From Alphaproteobacteria bacterium HGW-Alphaproteobacteria-3 (lineage in GTDB: Bacteria > Pseudomonadota > Alphaproteobacteria > Parvibaculales > Parvibaculaceae), in NCBI GenBank assembly GCA_002842875.1, contig PHEF01000018.1, positions 1 to 54,621 of the forward strand: a stretch of 54,621 nucleotides of DNA, read 5' to 3'. The notes beneath the pieces are model-generated. The model was given only the letters and a program-made list of their open reading frames with translations, had not been told where the DNA came from and searched no databases. A program made the position numbers and the translations under genes. Positions 34,281-42,464 of this stretch are shown here, piece by piece (the stretch's first letter is position 1; each line of letters starts with the position of its first letter).

Positions 34281-35077
34281 GATGCAGGGCCCGCCCCGAC
34301 GGCGCGCCAGACGTGCCAGGTGCCGTGACCCAGCACCGGGAAGATAACGATCAGCCCGACGAACCCGGTCAGCGCACCAAGCGCCAGCCCCGCCACTACG
34401 ATCGCACCCCAGGCCAGCGCCGGGCGCAGGTTCTGGACCGTCATGGCGAAGCTGAGCCCAAGGGCCGTCAGTGCATCGCGCTTCTCGCTCATGAGCATGG
34501 GGATCGAAAACAGGCTGATGGCGAAGGCGAAGGCGGCAAAAAGCCCGCCGACCAGCGATCCCACAACGATCAGAGCCCATCCGCGCGGCGTGGTCATGAC
34601 GTTCGCCAGCGCCTCTCCCGCGCCCGGAAACGGAGCCAGCCCGAAGAACAGGGCATAGAGCAGATCGGCCGCGCGGAGCCAGAACAGCACCAGAAGCCCC
34701 AGCATCAGTCCAGCATAGGCGAGTTGCGTCCCCGACGCCGGCCGCACCAGCAGCATCGCGCCAAGGCTGACGGGATGACTCTTGGCGAGAAGGCGACTCT
34801 TTTCATAGAGGCCGAGCGCGAGGAACGGCCCGACGATCAGAAAGCCCGAGATCGCCGGCAGCGCCAGATAGAGCAGTCCCGCTGCATGCAACCCGGCCAG
34901 CACCGCGACCGACAGCACAAACAGGAACAGTCCGTAGGCAAGACTCGGCCCCGGTGTGTGCCGGAAATCGCGCCATCCCTCACCGAGCCAGTCAATGGCC
35001 GCGCGGGCGGGCAGATTGCGCGCGAAGGCAGCCGGCGGCCGTCGCGGTGGGGAGAGGGTGGGAAGCGGCTCGAGCAT
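34277..35077 (-). CDS. DUF2189 integral membrane protein
   Basis: A 266-aa membrane protein with about six helices and the DUF2189 pattern (WLGEGWRDFRHTPGPSLAYGLFLF near residue 30, then GFLIVGPFLALGLYEKSR). DUF2189 proteins are often encoded beside cbb3 oxidase genes in alphaproteobacteria; their function is not established. It overlaps ccoS and follows the 53-aa gene after ten bases. Confidence 0.85.
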   Translation of the reverse strand: MLEPLPTLSPPRRPPAAFARNLPARAAIDWLGEGWRDFRHTPGPSLAYGLFLFVLSVAVLAGLHAAGLLYLALPAISGFLIVGPFLALGLYEKSRLLAKSHPVSLGAMLLVRPASGTQLAYAGLMLGLLVLFWLRAADLLYALFFGLAPFPGAGEALANVMTTPRGWALIVVGSLVGGLFAAFAFAISLFSIPMLMSEKRDALTALGLSFAMTVQNLRPALAWGAIVVAGLALGALTGFVGLIVIFPVLGHGTWHVWRAVGAGPAS

Positions 35078-35087
35078 GGCAGTTTCC

Positions 35088-35249
35088 TCAGCAGACTCGC
35101 CGTGCGGGCGGCTTGTCCGGGGCGGGGACGACGCAACCGCTCTGCGAGCGCAGGGCGACGGTGATCAGATGGATATTCGCGGCGACAAACAGTGCCGCTG
35201 ACAGGACCGCGCCGAGGATCGCGAGACGTTTTTGCATCGACGGGTTCAT
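35088..35249 (-). CDS. Small membrane protein (53 aa) in the cbb3 operon
   Basis: The sequence MNPSMQKRLAILGAVLSAALFVAANIHLITVALRSQSG has one clear membrane helix and a Cys-containing tail ending in Cys. Its start overlaps ccoP by four bases and its stop is ten bases before the DUF2189 gene, so it is likely translated with them. It is not recognised; it might be an assembly or stability subunit. Confidence 0.6.
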   Translation of the reverse strand: MNPSMQKRLAILGAVLSAALFVAANIHLITVALRSQSGCVVPAPDKPPARRVC

Positions 35250-36139
35250 TGCCTGACTCCGGTTTCGCCATCTTGTCCAAGACCTGCGACATAGAGCGCG
35301 AGCATGTTGATCTCGGTCGCGCTCAGGCGGTTTTCCCAGGCGGGCATCACGCCTTGGCGCCCCTGTCGCAGCGTGGTCAGAATATCGTCGCGGCTTCCGC
35401 CATAGATCCACTGATCGTCGACCAGCACCGGCGCGCCGACACCAAGCCCGCCGGTTCCGGCCTCGCCATGGCAGGAGGAGCAATTCTCGGCGAAGAGCGT
35501 CGCACTCGGGCTGTTAGGATCAGCCTTGCCCGAGGACAAAGCCAGCACATGGTCGGCCACTGCCGCGATTTCGTTGCGCGGCAGCATGCCGTCGCGGCCG
35601 AAGGCGGGCATTTGGCTGAAACGGGTTTCAAGGTGGGCGCTGTTGATGCCGACGCGCAGGGTCTCTGCAACGGTCTCAGGATCGCCGCCCCAGAGCCAGT
35701 CCTGATCCGCGAGATTGGGAAAGCCCGGCCCGCCCGTGCCCGTCGCGCCGTGGCAGGCGGCGCAATTGTCGGCAAAGAGGCGTGCGGCGGCCGGCATGGC
35801 GCGCGCCATCAACGTCTTATCGGCGGCCAGCGCGGTGAAGTCGCCGGAGGCGAAGAGCGTTACCCAATCGGCCCGCGCCTCGGCCAGGCGCTGATATCCC
35901 TCCGCGGCAATCTCGCCCTGATCGAGCCCCAGCAGCCCGCGTGTATAATCGCGTCCCAGCGGCCAGGCGGGCAACAGCACCCATGCGACGGCCGAATAGG
36001 CGAAGGTCAGCGCCAGCGCCCAGATGACGATGCGGGGAAAGGGCGTGTTCAGTTCCCTGATTCCGTTCCAGTTGTGCCCCGTCGTCTCGTAGCCGGTGAC
36101 CGGGTCGGTGTCGACCTCGTGACGGGTTGGGCGGCTCAT
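35246..36139 (-). CDS. ccoP: cbb3 oxidase diheme cytochrome c subunit CcoP
   Basis: A 297-aa subunit with an N-terminal soluble segment, one membrane helix near residues 36-57 and two cytochrome c domains, each with a CxxCH heme site (CAACH and CSSCH) and a distal Met (SQMPAF and GVMPAW). It passes electrons to the CcoN/CcoO core. ATGA overlaps link it with ccoQ and the 53-aa gene. Confidence 0.93.
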   Translation of the reverse strand: MSRPTRHEVDTDPVTGYETTGHNWNGIRELNTPFPRIVIWALALTFAYSAVAWVLLPAWPLGRDYTRGLLGLDQGEIAAEGYQRLAEARADWVTLFASGDFTALAADKTLMARAMPAAARLFADNCAACHGATGTGGPGFPNLADQDWLWGGDPETVAETLRVGINSAHLETRFSQMPAFGRDGMLPRNEIAAVADHVLALSSGKADPNSPSATLFAENCSSCHGEAGTGGLGVGAPVLVDDQWIYGGSRDDILTTLRQGRQGVMPAWENRLSATEINMLALYVAGLGQDGETGVRQ

Positions 36140-36300
36140 GCCCTATCCTCCGGCTCGGGCAACAAGATCGAGCGCGCCGCGTGCTCTTGCGCGGCGCGGG
36201 CCCTTGGCCGGTAAGCCAGCACGACGACGATCAGAAAGAAGCCCATCATCCAGATCAGGCCGAAGGTCTTGGCGATGAACACAAGGGCATCATGGCTCAT
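36136..36300 (-). CDS. ccoQ: cbb3 oxidase subunit CcoQ
   Basis: A 54-aa single-helix protein (MSHDALVFIAKTFGLIWMMGFFLIVVVLAYRP) with a charged C-terminal tail, in the normal CcoQ place between ccoO and ccoP. It stabilises the complex. Overlaps of four bases occur on each side. Confidence 0.88.
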   Translation of the reverse strand: MSHDALVFIAKTFGLIWMMGFFLIVVVLAYRPRARAAQEHAARSILLPEPEDRA

Positions 36301-37028
36301 TGTGTCGCCTCCGGCGCGAGGGTTTCGTGGGCCGCCTTTGTCAGTGTTCCGAGCGATTGCAGATAGGCCACCAGTGCATCCATCTCGGTCAACCGCGAGG
36401 AATTGCCGTCGAAGGCACGGATCGCGACGCTCTCGCCGTAGCGTGCGGCGACATCGGCAGCCCCGTCGCTGTCGGGGCGGGACTGGGCCAACGCGTCGCG
36501 CATCGCATTGGCGATCATCTCGTCCGAATACGGGACGCCGAGGCGTGCCAGGGTCGCGAGTTGGGCGGACAGGTTTTCGGTGTCGAGGGAGGTGGTCAGC
36601 CATGGATAGGCCGGCATGATCGAGGCCGGCACGACAGAGCGCGGGTCGGCCAGATGCACCACATGCCAGTCGTCGGAATACTTGTCCCCGAGCCGCGCCA
36701 GATCGGGGCCTGTGCGTTTGGAACCCCAGAGCATCGGGTGGTCGTAGGCGCTCTCGCCCGCTAGCGAGTATGGACCGTAGCGGTCAATCTCGTCCGCAAG
36801 TGCGCGCACCATCTGGCTGTGGCAGGCATAGCAGCCCTCGCGCATGTAAATTTCGCGCCCCGCCAGTTCCAGCGGCGTGTGCGGGCGCAGGTCGTCAGGG
36901 ATCGCCACGGTCTCGTCGATGGTGAACAAGGGCGCGATCTCGACCGCGCCGCCGATCAAGGCGGCGACGATGATCGCCGCCACCATCCCCAGCGAGACTT
37001 TTTCGAGGTTGTAATGCAGTTTCAGCAT
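36297..37028 (-). CDS. ccoO: cbb3 oxidase monoheme subunit CcoO
   Basis: A 243-aa membrane-anchored cytochrome c: one N-terminal helix (residues 12-33), a CYACHSQMVR heme site near residue 66 and the typical RYGPYSLAGESAYDHPMLWGSKRTGPDL run of CcoO. Length is normal. It follows ccoN after four bases. Confidence 0.95.
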   Translation of the reverse strand: MLKLHYNLEKVSLGMVAAIIVAALIGGAVEIAPLFTIDETVAIPDDLRPHTPLELAGREIYMREGCYACHSQMVRALADEIDRYGPYSLAGESAYDHPMLWGSKRTGPDLARLGDKYSDDWHVVHLADPRSVVPASIMPAYPWLTTSLDTENLSAQLATLARLGVPYSDEMIANAMRDALAQSRPDSDGAADVAARYGESVAIRAFDGNSSRLTEMDALVAYLQSLGTLTKAAHETLAPEATQ

Positions 37029-37032
37029 CGCA

Positions 37033-38664
37033 TCACTCCGCTGCCACAGGCTGCAAGGGGCGGTCGGATGCCGCCGCGTCTGCGGGGGCCGCGCGCAGCG
37101 TCGCGCGGGTATTCAGCGCGCAGAGGATCGCCCCGCTCAGAAACAGCGCGCCGCCGATCGTGCGCAACAGATAATAAGGTGCCATCGCCGCGACCGATTG
37201 CAGGAAACTGTAGGCGAGCGCACCGTTCGCGTCGTAGGTGCGCCACATCAGCCCCTGGGTGATGCCGGCGTTCCACATTGCAACGACGTAGATCAGCGTG
37301 CCGGTCACGGCGAGCCAGAAGTGCCACTCCACCGCGCGCGGCCAGGCCATCGCCTCGCGTCCCGACAGTTGCGGCACCAGCGTGTAGATCGCGCCAAAGC
37401 TGACCATCGCCAGCCAGCCCAGCGTGCCGGAATGCACATGGCCCACGGTCCAGTCGGTGTAATGCGACAGCGAATTCACCGGGCGGATCGCCAGGAACGA
37501 TCCCTCGAAGGTCGAGAGGCCATAGAACACGGCGGCCACGAACATGAAGCGCAATGTCGCATCGTCGCGCACCTTGTGCCACGCGCCGTTCAGCGTGGCG
37601 ATGGCGTTGCCGGCCGAGGCCCAGCTTGGCACCAACAGCATCACCGAAAACGTCATCCCCAGCGTCTGCACCCAATGCGGCAGGGCGGTGTAGTGCAGGT
37701 GATGCGACCCCACCCAAAGGTAGAAGAACGTGATCCCCCAGAAGCTGACGATCGACAGCCGGTAAGACCAGATCGGCCGCCCGGCGCGCACCGGCAGGAA
37801 GTAGTAGAGCATCCCGAGAAACCCGGCCGTCATCAGGAAGGCGACCGCATTGTGGCCATACCACCATTGCACCATGGCATCCTGCACACCCGCCCAGATG
37901 GTAAAGGACTTTGCCCCGGCAAGGCTGACCGGCAGGGCGAGGTTGTTGACGATGTGCAGCATCGCCACGACCAGGATGAAAGCCAGGTAATACCAGTTCG
38001 CGACATAGATATGCGGCTCGTTCCGGCGCGCCAGCGTGCGCAGGTAAATCGCGAAATAGACGACCCAGATCACCACCAGCCACAGATCGGCATACCATTC
38101 AGCCTCGGCGTATTCCTTCGATTGGGTCGACCCCATCAGGTATCCGGTCACCGCCCAAGCGCAGAACAGGTTGAAGCCGATCAGCACGACCCAAGGGCTG
38201 ACCGCATCCGCCAGTCGCGCGCGCGAGGTGCGTTGCAACACATGGAAAGAGGTCGCGATCAGCGCATTGCCGCCAAAGCCGAAGATCACGCCCGTGGTGT
38301 GAACTGGGCGGAGGCGGCCGAAGCTGGTCCACGACCAGAGCGGCGTGGCTTCGGGCCAATAGAGCAGCGCCGCCACCCAGACGCCGACGCCCATGCCGAT
38401 CGCCGCCCAGGTCAGTGCCATGACGATGCCGAAGCGCGTCGGCTCGTCGTAGTAGCGCCCGGCGCGTCCGGCCGGCGCGTCCGCGTCGTAGAACACGCCA
38501 CCGATGGCGAAGATCAGTGCCACCCCCAGCGCCAGCGCCATCGCGCCGTGAACGGCCATCGGGCCCTGCTTTGCCGCCGCCGCCATGACCAGACCGAACA
38601 GGGCGAGCCCGATAGCGAGGACGAGCCCGGTTTGACGCTCGGAAATGCTCAGGGAGCCGATCAT
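37033..38664 (-). CDS. ccoN: cbb3 oxidase catalytic subunit CcoN
   Basis: C-family heme-copper subunit I, 543 aa, with 12 or more membrane helices. Ligands visible: His122 (VHTTGV), CuB His271 (WWYGHNAVAF), His321/His322 (SHHLHYTALP) with the cross-linked Tyr325 on the same helix as in cbb3, and His401, His409, His411 (VGHVHSGTL). It therefore keeps the oxygen-reduction site, unlike the B-family subunit at 31564-33045. cbb3 oxidases work at low oxygen and also reduce NO slowly. Start 38664 has an AAGGAT site, 22 bases after nsrR. Confidence 0.95.
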   Translation of the reverse strand: MIGSLSISERQTGLVLAIGLALFGLVMAAAAKQGPMAVHGAMALALGVALIFAIGGVFYDADAPAGRAGRYYDEPTRFGIVMALTWAAIGMGVGVWVAALLYWPEATPLWSWTSFGRLRPVHTTGVIFGFGGNALIATSFHVLQRTSRARLADAVSPWVVLIGFNLFCAWAVTGYLMGSTQSKEYAEAEWYADLWLVVIWVVYFAIYLRTLARRNEPHIYVANWYYLAFILVVAMLHIVNNLALPVSLAGAKSFTIWAGVQDAMVQWWYGHNAVAFLMTAGFLGMLYYFLPVRAGRPIWSYRLSIVSFWGITFFYLWVGSHHLHYTALPHWVQTLGMTFSVMLLVPSWASAGNAIATLNGAWHKVRDDATLRFMFVAAVFYGLSTFEGSFLAIRPVNSLSHYTDWTVGHVHSGTLGWLAMVSFGAIYTLVPQLSGREAMAWPRAVEWHFWLAVTGTLIYVVAMWNAGITQGLMWRTYDANGALAYSFLQSVAAMAPYYLLRTIGGALFLSGAILCALNTRATLRAAPADAAASDRPLQPVAAE

Positions 38665-38686
38665 GCTGAAATCCTTCCGAGCTAGC

Positions 38687-39109
38687 TCAGGCTGCATTCA
38701 ATTCGACGGGGGAAAGCGCAATGTCGGCCAGCGTCGTTCGGTCGAGATCGGCGAGGAATGCCGCCTCGGCCGAGCGCAGCCGCGCCTTCATGCGGCAGCA
38801 GCCGGTGATCGTGCAGTCCCCGCCGCCGGGTCCGAAACATTCGACCAGCGCCTGCCCTTCTTCCAGCAGCCGCACCACCGCGCCCAGCCGTATATCCCGC
38901 GGCGCGCACGCCAGCATCGCGCCGCCGCCGCCGCCGCGCCGCGTGGCGACCAGCCCGCCCTGCGCCAGCCGCTGCATGATCTTACTCAGATGGTTGCGCG
39001 ACAGATCGAACTCCTCGGCCAGCTCGGCAGTCGTGAAGGCGCGTTCGGGCGCGCTGGCCATGCGCATCAGCATCCGCAGTCCATAATCGGTGAAGGAGGT
39101 GAGGCGCAT
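38687..39109 (-). CDS. nsrR: NO-sensing repressor NsrR (Rrf2 family)
   Basis: A 140-aa iron-sulfur regulator starting MRLTSFTDYGLRMLMRMAS with the HTH LAEEFDLSRNHLSKIMQRL, very like enterobacterial NsrR over its length (family comparison from memory). Cys91, Cys99, Cys104 and Cys105 supply the cluster ligands. The ATG at 39109 is chosen over one at 39127 because NsrR proteins begin MxLTSFTDY. It is the first gene of the ccoNOQP operon, so it likely controls its own operon through the inverted repeat at 39129-39151. Confidence 0.9.
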   Translation of the reverse strand: MRLTSFTDYGLRMLMRMASAPERAFTTAELAEEFDLSRNHLSKIMQRLAQGGLVATRRGGGGGAMLACAPRDIRLGAVVRLLEEGQALVECFGPGGGDCTITGCCRMKARLRSAEAAFLADLDRTTLADIALSPVELNAA

Positions 39110-39128
39110 TGCGATCCCGTCATCCATG

Positions 39129-39151
39129 AATTGGTATTTACAATGCCTATT
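39129..39151. promoter_or_regulatory. Candidate NsrR operator
   Basis: AATTGGTATT and AATGCCTATT form an imperfect inverted repeat around TAC (39139-39141), eight or nine matching pairs of ten. The inner ATT / AAT with GG and CC halves resembles published NsrR motifs (ATGCATTT-type dyads). It sits just upstream of nsrR. Confidence 0.55.
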
Positions 39152-39180
39152 AACAGGATTAAGCAGGAATGCAACCCCGA

Positions 39181-39537
39181 TCAGCCGGACCAGGAGGCGA
39201 ACTGGCGAAGCTGGGCCATGAAGGGCTGGGTGACGCGCATGGGGGTGAGGAGGATCAGATGCAGCCAGGCATGGCTCGGCATCTGGCTTGCGTTTCTTGC
39301 CATGTCGCGAAGCAGCGGGTCCGTTTCCGATGCGGCACTGACGACGGCAACGCGGATATTGTCCTCGCGCAGCAGCTTGTCCTTGACCGTGCCGCGAGAC
39401 GCCGCGACCTGCCAGGCCAGATCGATCTCGCGGCCCGGCGGCGGCGTTACGTTCCACTGCCGGAAGAGCGAGGCGCAGTCAGGATCGACAAGCGCCATGA
39501 ATGCCGGGCTTTCGAGGTTCTGCGTAATGGAGATCAT
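39181..39537 (-). CDS. Hypothetical protein upstream of nsrR
   Basis: A 118-aa soluble protein (MISITQNLESPAFMALVDPDCASLFRQWN...) with one Cys and no recognised domain. It lies on the same strand as nsrR, 71 bases upstream, with the candidate NsrR site in between. Upstream, GTTCAA (39574-39579, complement TTGAAC) and TATGCATA (39551-39558) may be its promoter. Role unknown; position suggests NO response. Confidence 0.55.
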   Translation of the reverse strand: MISITQNLESPAFMALVDPDCASLFRQWNVTPPPGREIDLAWQVAASRGTVKDKLLREDNIRVAVVSAASETDPLLRDMARNASQMPSHAWLHLILLTPMRVTQPFMAQLRQFASWSG

Positions 39538-39766
39538 TGTGATAGCCCCTTATGCATAGGCGAATCGGATTGTGTTCAACCATGACGAGACACACAAAAG
39601 GGTCTGTGCAACTTTAAATATATGTGACTAGCTCCTTACGTTTATCCGATTTGGATGGACCGCCTCCCGGATCGCGGTCAACAGGCGGCAAAACCCGCTT
39701 TGCGGGGGTTTCATCATTCTCCGAATCCACTATGTTTGCCGCTCGTTTTCAGGCGGCGGAGACAAG
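39538..39766 (+). promoter_or_regulatory. Leader region upstream of mtnB with terminator-like hairpin
   Basis: The gap between the minus-strand hypothetical gene and mtnB. CCGCCT near 39660-39665 can pair with AGGCGG at 39683-39688. Next, ACCCGC (39693-39698) pairs with GCGGGGGT through a TTT loop and is followed by TTTCATCATTC. Together this looks like a structured leader ending in a weak intrinsic terminator, about 55 bases before the mtnB start. No known SAM riboswitch pattern was matched. Confidence 0.4.
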
Positions 39767-40402
39767 ATGAACCCGGAAAAGCGCGCTCCGGCGCTCGATG
39801 AGAGCTATTCCGACGCGGCGAATGGGGTCATTGCCATGGCTCGTTTTGCCGGTGCGCGCGGCTGGGTTCCCGCGACGAGCGGCAATTTTTCGGCGCGGAT
39901 TGACCGGGGCAGGGCCGCGTTGACCGCGACGGGAGCGAACAAGGCTGAACTCACCGAGGCGGGTGTGATCGAGGCTGAAATTTTCGGACCGAAGCACCCG
40001 AGGGCGTCGGCGGAAGCGCCGTTGCATCTCGCGAGATACCGGAATGCCCCCCAGATTGGAGCGATTTCCCACATACACAGCATGGCGGCAACCGTGCTGT
40101 CGCGGCGCCATGAAGGGGCGGGGTACGTGCGCCTCGAGGGGTGGGAGCTTCTCAAGGCTTTTTCCGGCGTAGAGACGCATGAGACGGTGCTCGACGTTCC
40201 CATCGTGCCGAACGACCAGGACACCGACCGGCTCGCCGATGTCGTCGAACAAAGACTGGCAGCGTTGGACAGGGCCTATGGTTATCTCATCGCCGGACAT
40301 GGCCTATATGTTTGGGGAGCGAACGCGGCGGAGACGGTCCGTCACATGGAAGCGTTCGATTTCCTGCTAAATGCGCAACTGCATGAGGAGGGCTTCAGAT
40401 GA
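39767..40402 (+). CDS. mtnB: Methylthioribulose-1-phosphate dehydratase MtnB
   Basis: Class II aldolase-fold zinc enzyme of methionine salvage, converting methylthioribulose-1-phosphate to a diketo phosphate. At 211 aa it has WVPATSGNFSARI near residue 30, the zinc-binding HIHSMAATVLS and HGLYVWG. A GGAG site precedes the ATG. It is the first gene of mtnBDC, overlapping mtnD by four bases. Confidence 0.93.
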   Translation: MNPEKRAPALDESYSDAANGVIAMARFAGARGWVPATSGNFSARIDRGRAALTATGANKAELTEAGVIEAEIFGPKHPRASAEAPLHLARYRNAPQIGAISHIHSMAATVLSRRHEGAGYVRLEGWELLKAFSGVETHETVLDVPIVPNDQDTDRLADVVEQRLAALDRAYGYLIAGHGLYVWGANAAETVRHMEAFDFLLNAQLHEEGFR

Positions 40403-40953
40403 CCCGTCTCACCGTCTATCCCGACACCGACCTAGGCACCGTGCTGCTCGACACGCAGGACGGCGATACGATTGCCAAGGAATTGAGCGGCATTGGCGTT
40501 GCCTTCGAGCGGTGGACCGCGTCGCGAGTGCTTGCGGAGGATGCCGATCAGGCGACGGTGCTCAAGGCCTATGGGCGCGAGGTTGCGCGGATCATGGAAG
40601 CGGGTGGCTACCGGAGCGCCGATGTGGTGCGCGTGAAGCCGGACAATCCGAGCCGCGATGAGCTTCGCCGGAAATTTCTCGCAGAGCACACGCATGACGA
40701 TGATGAGGTACGCTTCTTCGTCGACGGGGCGGGTGCATTCTATCTCCGCAAGGAGGGGCGCGTCTTCCGGGTGGTGTGCGAGCGGGACGACCTCATCAGC
40801 GTTCCGGCGGGGACAACGCACTGGTTCGATACCGGCCCCGCGCCCGATTTCTGTGCGATACGCATATTCACGTCGCCGGAAGGCTGGGTTGGCCATTTTA
40901 CCGGCGACGATATCGCGATGCGCTTCCCGAAATTCGAGAGCGAAGCGGCATGA
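40399..40953 (+). CDS. mtnD: Acireductone dioxygenase MtnD
   Basis: Cupin metal dioxygenase (184 aa) that cleaves acireductone to formate and the methionine precursor KMTB. The metal-binding set is visible in HTHDDDEVRFFVDG and PAGTTHWFD. Length is typical. Overlaps by four bases on both sides show coupling with mtnB and mtnC. Confidence 0.94.
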   Translation: MTRLTVYPDTDLGTVLLDTQDGDTIAKELSGIGVAFERWTASRVLAEDADQATVLKAYGREVARIMEAGGYRSADVVRVKPDNPSRDELRRKFLAEHTHDDDEVRFFVDGAGAFYLRKEGRVFRVVCERDDLISVPAGTTHWFDTGPAPDFCAIRIFTSPEGWVGHFTGDDIAMRFPKFESEAA

Positions 40954-41657
40954 CGGCCATCCGCGCCGTTGTCACCGACATCGAGGGAACGACCACGCCT
41001 CTCGCCTTTGTGCATGAGGTGCTCTTCCCATATGCGCGGGCGCGCCTTGCCCGGTTCGTGAAGGAGAATGAAGGCGAGAGCCAGGTCGCCGCTACGCTTG
41101 CCGATGCGCGCGAGCTGGGTGGCGTCGTGGAGGCGGACACCGATGCAACGGTGCGCCTTCTTCTCTCATGGATGGATGAGGACCGGAAGGCCGGACCGCT
41201 CAAGGTCCTGCAAGGTCTGATCTGGCGGCGGGGGTATGAGGACGGCGTTCTGAAGGGCGAGATTTATGGCGACGCGGCGGCGATGCTGCGCCGTTGGAAC
41301 GATCGCGGCGTTCGCCTCTTCGTCTATTCTTCGGGCTCGGAAGAGGGGCAGCGGCTCATCTTCGGCTGCTCGGACAAGGGCGATCTCGCACCGCTTTTCG
41401 AGGGCTTTTTCGATACGCGGATCGGCGCGAAGACCGAAAGCGGATCCTATCGTGCCATCGCCGAAATGGCGGGGCTCGATGCGGGTGCCATGCTCTTTCT
41501 TTCCGACCATGCGGGCGAGATTGCCGCCGCAAGGGAAGCGGGGATGCAAGTCGTGCAGATCGACCGGGCGCTCAAGCGCGATTCATGGAGCGAAGGCGCA
41601 GGGGCGCCTGTCGCCGGCTCCTTCGATCCGGTGGACCGGCGGTTCTTCGCCGAATAG
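40950..41657 (+). CDS. mtnC: Enolase-phosphatase E1 (MtnC)
   Basis: HAD-type enzyme of 235 aa carrying out enolisation and dephosphorylation of the diketo phosphate in methionine salvage. The nucleophile motif is DIEGTTTPLAFVHEVLFPYA, then VYSSGSEEGQRL and the FLSDHAGEI acidic motif. ATG at 40950 overlaps mtnD. Genes for the first salvage steps (mtnP, mtnA) are not in the window. Confidence 0.94.
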   Translation: MTAIRAVVTDIEGTTTPLAFVHEVLFPYARARLARFVKENEGESQVAATLADARELGGVVEADTDATVRLLLSWMDEDRKAGPLKVLQGLIWRRGYEDGVLKGEIYGDAAAMLRRWNDRGVRLFVYSSGSEEGQRLIFGCSDKGDLAPLFEGFFDTRIGAKTESGSYRAIAEMAGLDAGAMLFLSDHAGEIAAAREAGMQVVQIDRALKRDSWSEGAGAPVAGSFDPVDRRFFAE

Positions 41658-41707
41658 AGCGTCCAGCGAGAACACCGGGCCGTCTTTACCGTAACCGGTC
41701 CGTCAGA

Positions 41708-41953
41708 TCAGCATTTGCCTTCCTTCTGGCAACCTGTGTAGGCGCCCGCTGCGGCGCCGACGGCACCGCCGACGATCATGCCGGCGGCAATGCTGGAACC
41801 GGCGATTACGGTGGCTGCTGCGCCAACGCCAGCGCCGATGGCGCCGCCCGAGAGAGCGCCTTCCTGCGTCTTGCTGAGGTTGGTGCAGCCCGTCGTCAGG
41901 AGAAGGGCTGCCGCGGTCAGAATCGTTGCTGTTTTCTTCACGTTCAACTCCAT
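41708..41953 (-). CDS. Glycine-zipper lipoprotein
   Basis: A small envelope protein with a lipobox LLTTGC (Cys near residue 23) and a glycine-zipper region (GGAIGAGVGAAATVIAGSSIAAGMIVGGAVGAAAG). GTG at 41941 is a good alternative start, because the ATG itself lies within a GGAG site six bases ahead of it; that would give 77 aa. Function is unknown; such proteins sit in the outer membrane. Confidence 0.8.
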   Translation of the reverse strand: MELNVKKTATILTAAALLLTTGCTNLSKTQEGALSGGAIGAGVGAAATVIAGSSIAAGMIVGGAVGAAAGAYTGCQKEGKC

Positions 41954-42063
41954 CTTCGGTTGGCCTCATGCAGGAGTCTGGTGGCCGTTCGGGGCCGAAG
42001 CATGGCGAAAATGGGGCCATTGAAGTCATGGTCGGCGCGCGTTGCCGCCGCGCAACCCTTGAC

Positions 42064-42089
42064 TTTATATGATAAAAATCTAATATAAA
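42064..42089. promoter_or_regulatory. AT-rich inverted repeat upstream of the SqrR/BigR gene
   Basis: TTTATAT (42064-42070) and ATATAAA (42083-42089) are perfect inverted copies twelve bases apart in a short AT-rich patch. It lies 37 bases before the regulator start. BigR/SqrR-type repressors bind AT-rich dyads near their own promoter, so this is a likely operator. Confidence 0.5.
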
Positions 42090-42125
42090 AGATCATCGAT
42101 ATGGGCAGAAAAGTCAGGCGGGCCA

Positions 42126-42464
42126 ATGACGACGGCTGAAATAAGGGAGCTCGAAGCAAGCGCTGCCGAAGCATCGCAACTTCTCGGCGCGCTCGCGAAC
42201 GAACGCCGTTTGCTGATCCTCTGCCACATTGCCGGCGAGGAAATGTCGGTCGGCGAAATACAGTCCTTGCTGGGCATTGGCCAATCGGCGCTGTCCCAGC
42301 ATCTCGCGGTGCTGCGCGAACAAGGGCTCGTCGCCACGCGGCGCGTTTCGCAGACGATCTATTACAGGCTGGCGAGCCCGGAAGCTCAGCGCATCATCGA
42401 GACGCTGGCCGATATCTATTGTCCGCCGGCGGGCAAAGCAGGCAGAAAGGGAAAACGCACATGA
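42126..42464 (+). CDS. sqrR: Persulfide-sensing ArsR-type repressor (BigR/SqrR-like)
   Basis: A 112-aa winged-helix repressor. HTH: EIQSLLGIGQSALSQHLAVLREQGLVATRR. It holds two Cys, Cys33 (LLILCHIAG) and Cys99 (ADIYCPPAG), exactly 66 residues apart, the same spacing as the redox pair of SqrR (41/107) and BigR (42/108), which form a polysulfide bridge with sulfane sulfur. It overlaps the rhodanese gene by four bases and heads the sulfide-defence cluster. Confidence 0.88.
   Translation: MTTAEIRELEASAAEASQLLGALANERRLLILCHIAGEEMSVGEIQSLLGIGQSALSQHLAVLREQGLVATRRVSQTIYYRLASPEAQRIIETLADIYCPPAGKAGRKGKRT

Noticed and set aside
39600..39766. SAM riboswitch upstream of mtnB
   Set aside because: I could not match the stems to any known SAM or SAH riboswitch consensus, so only a generic leader is reported.
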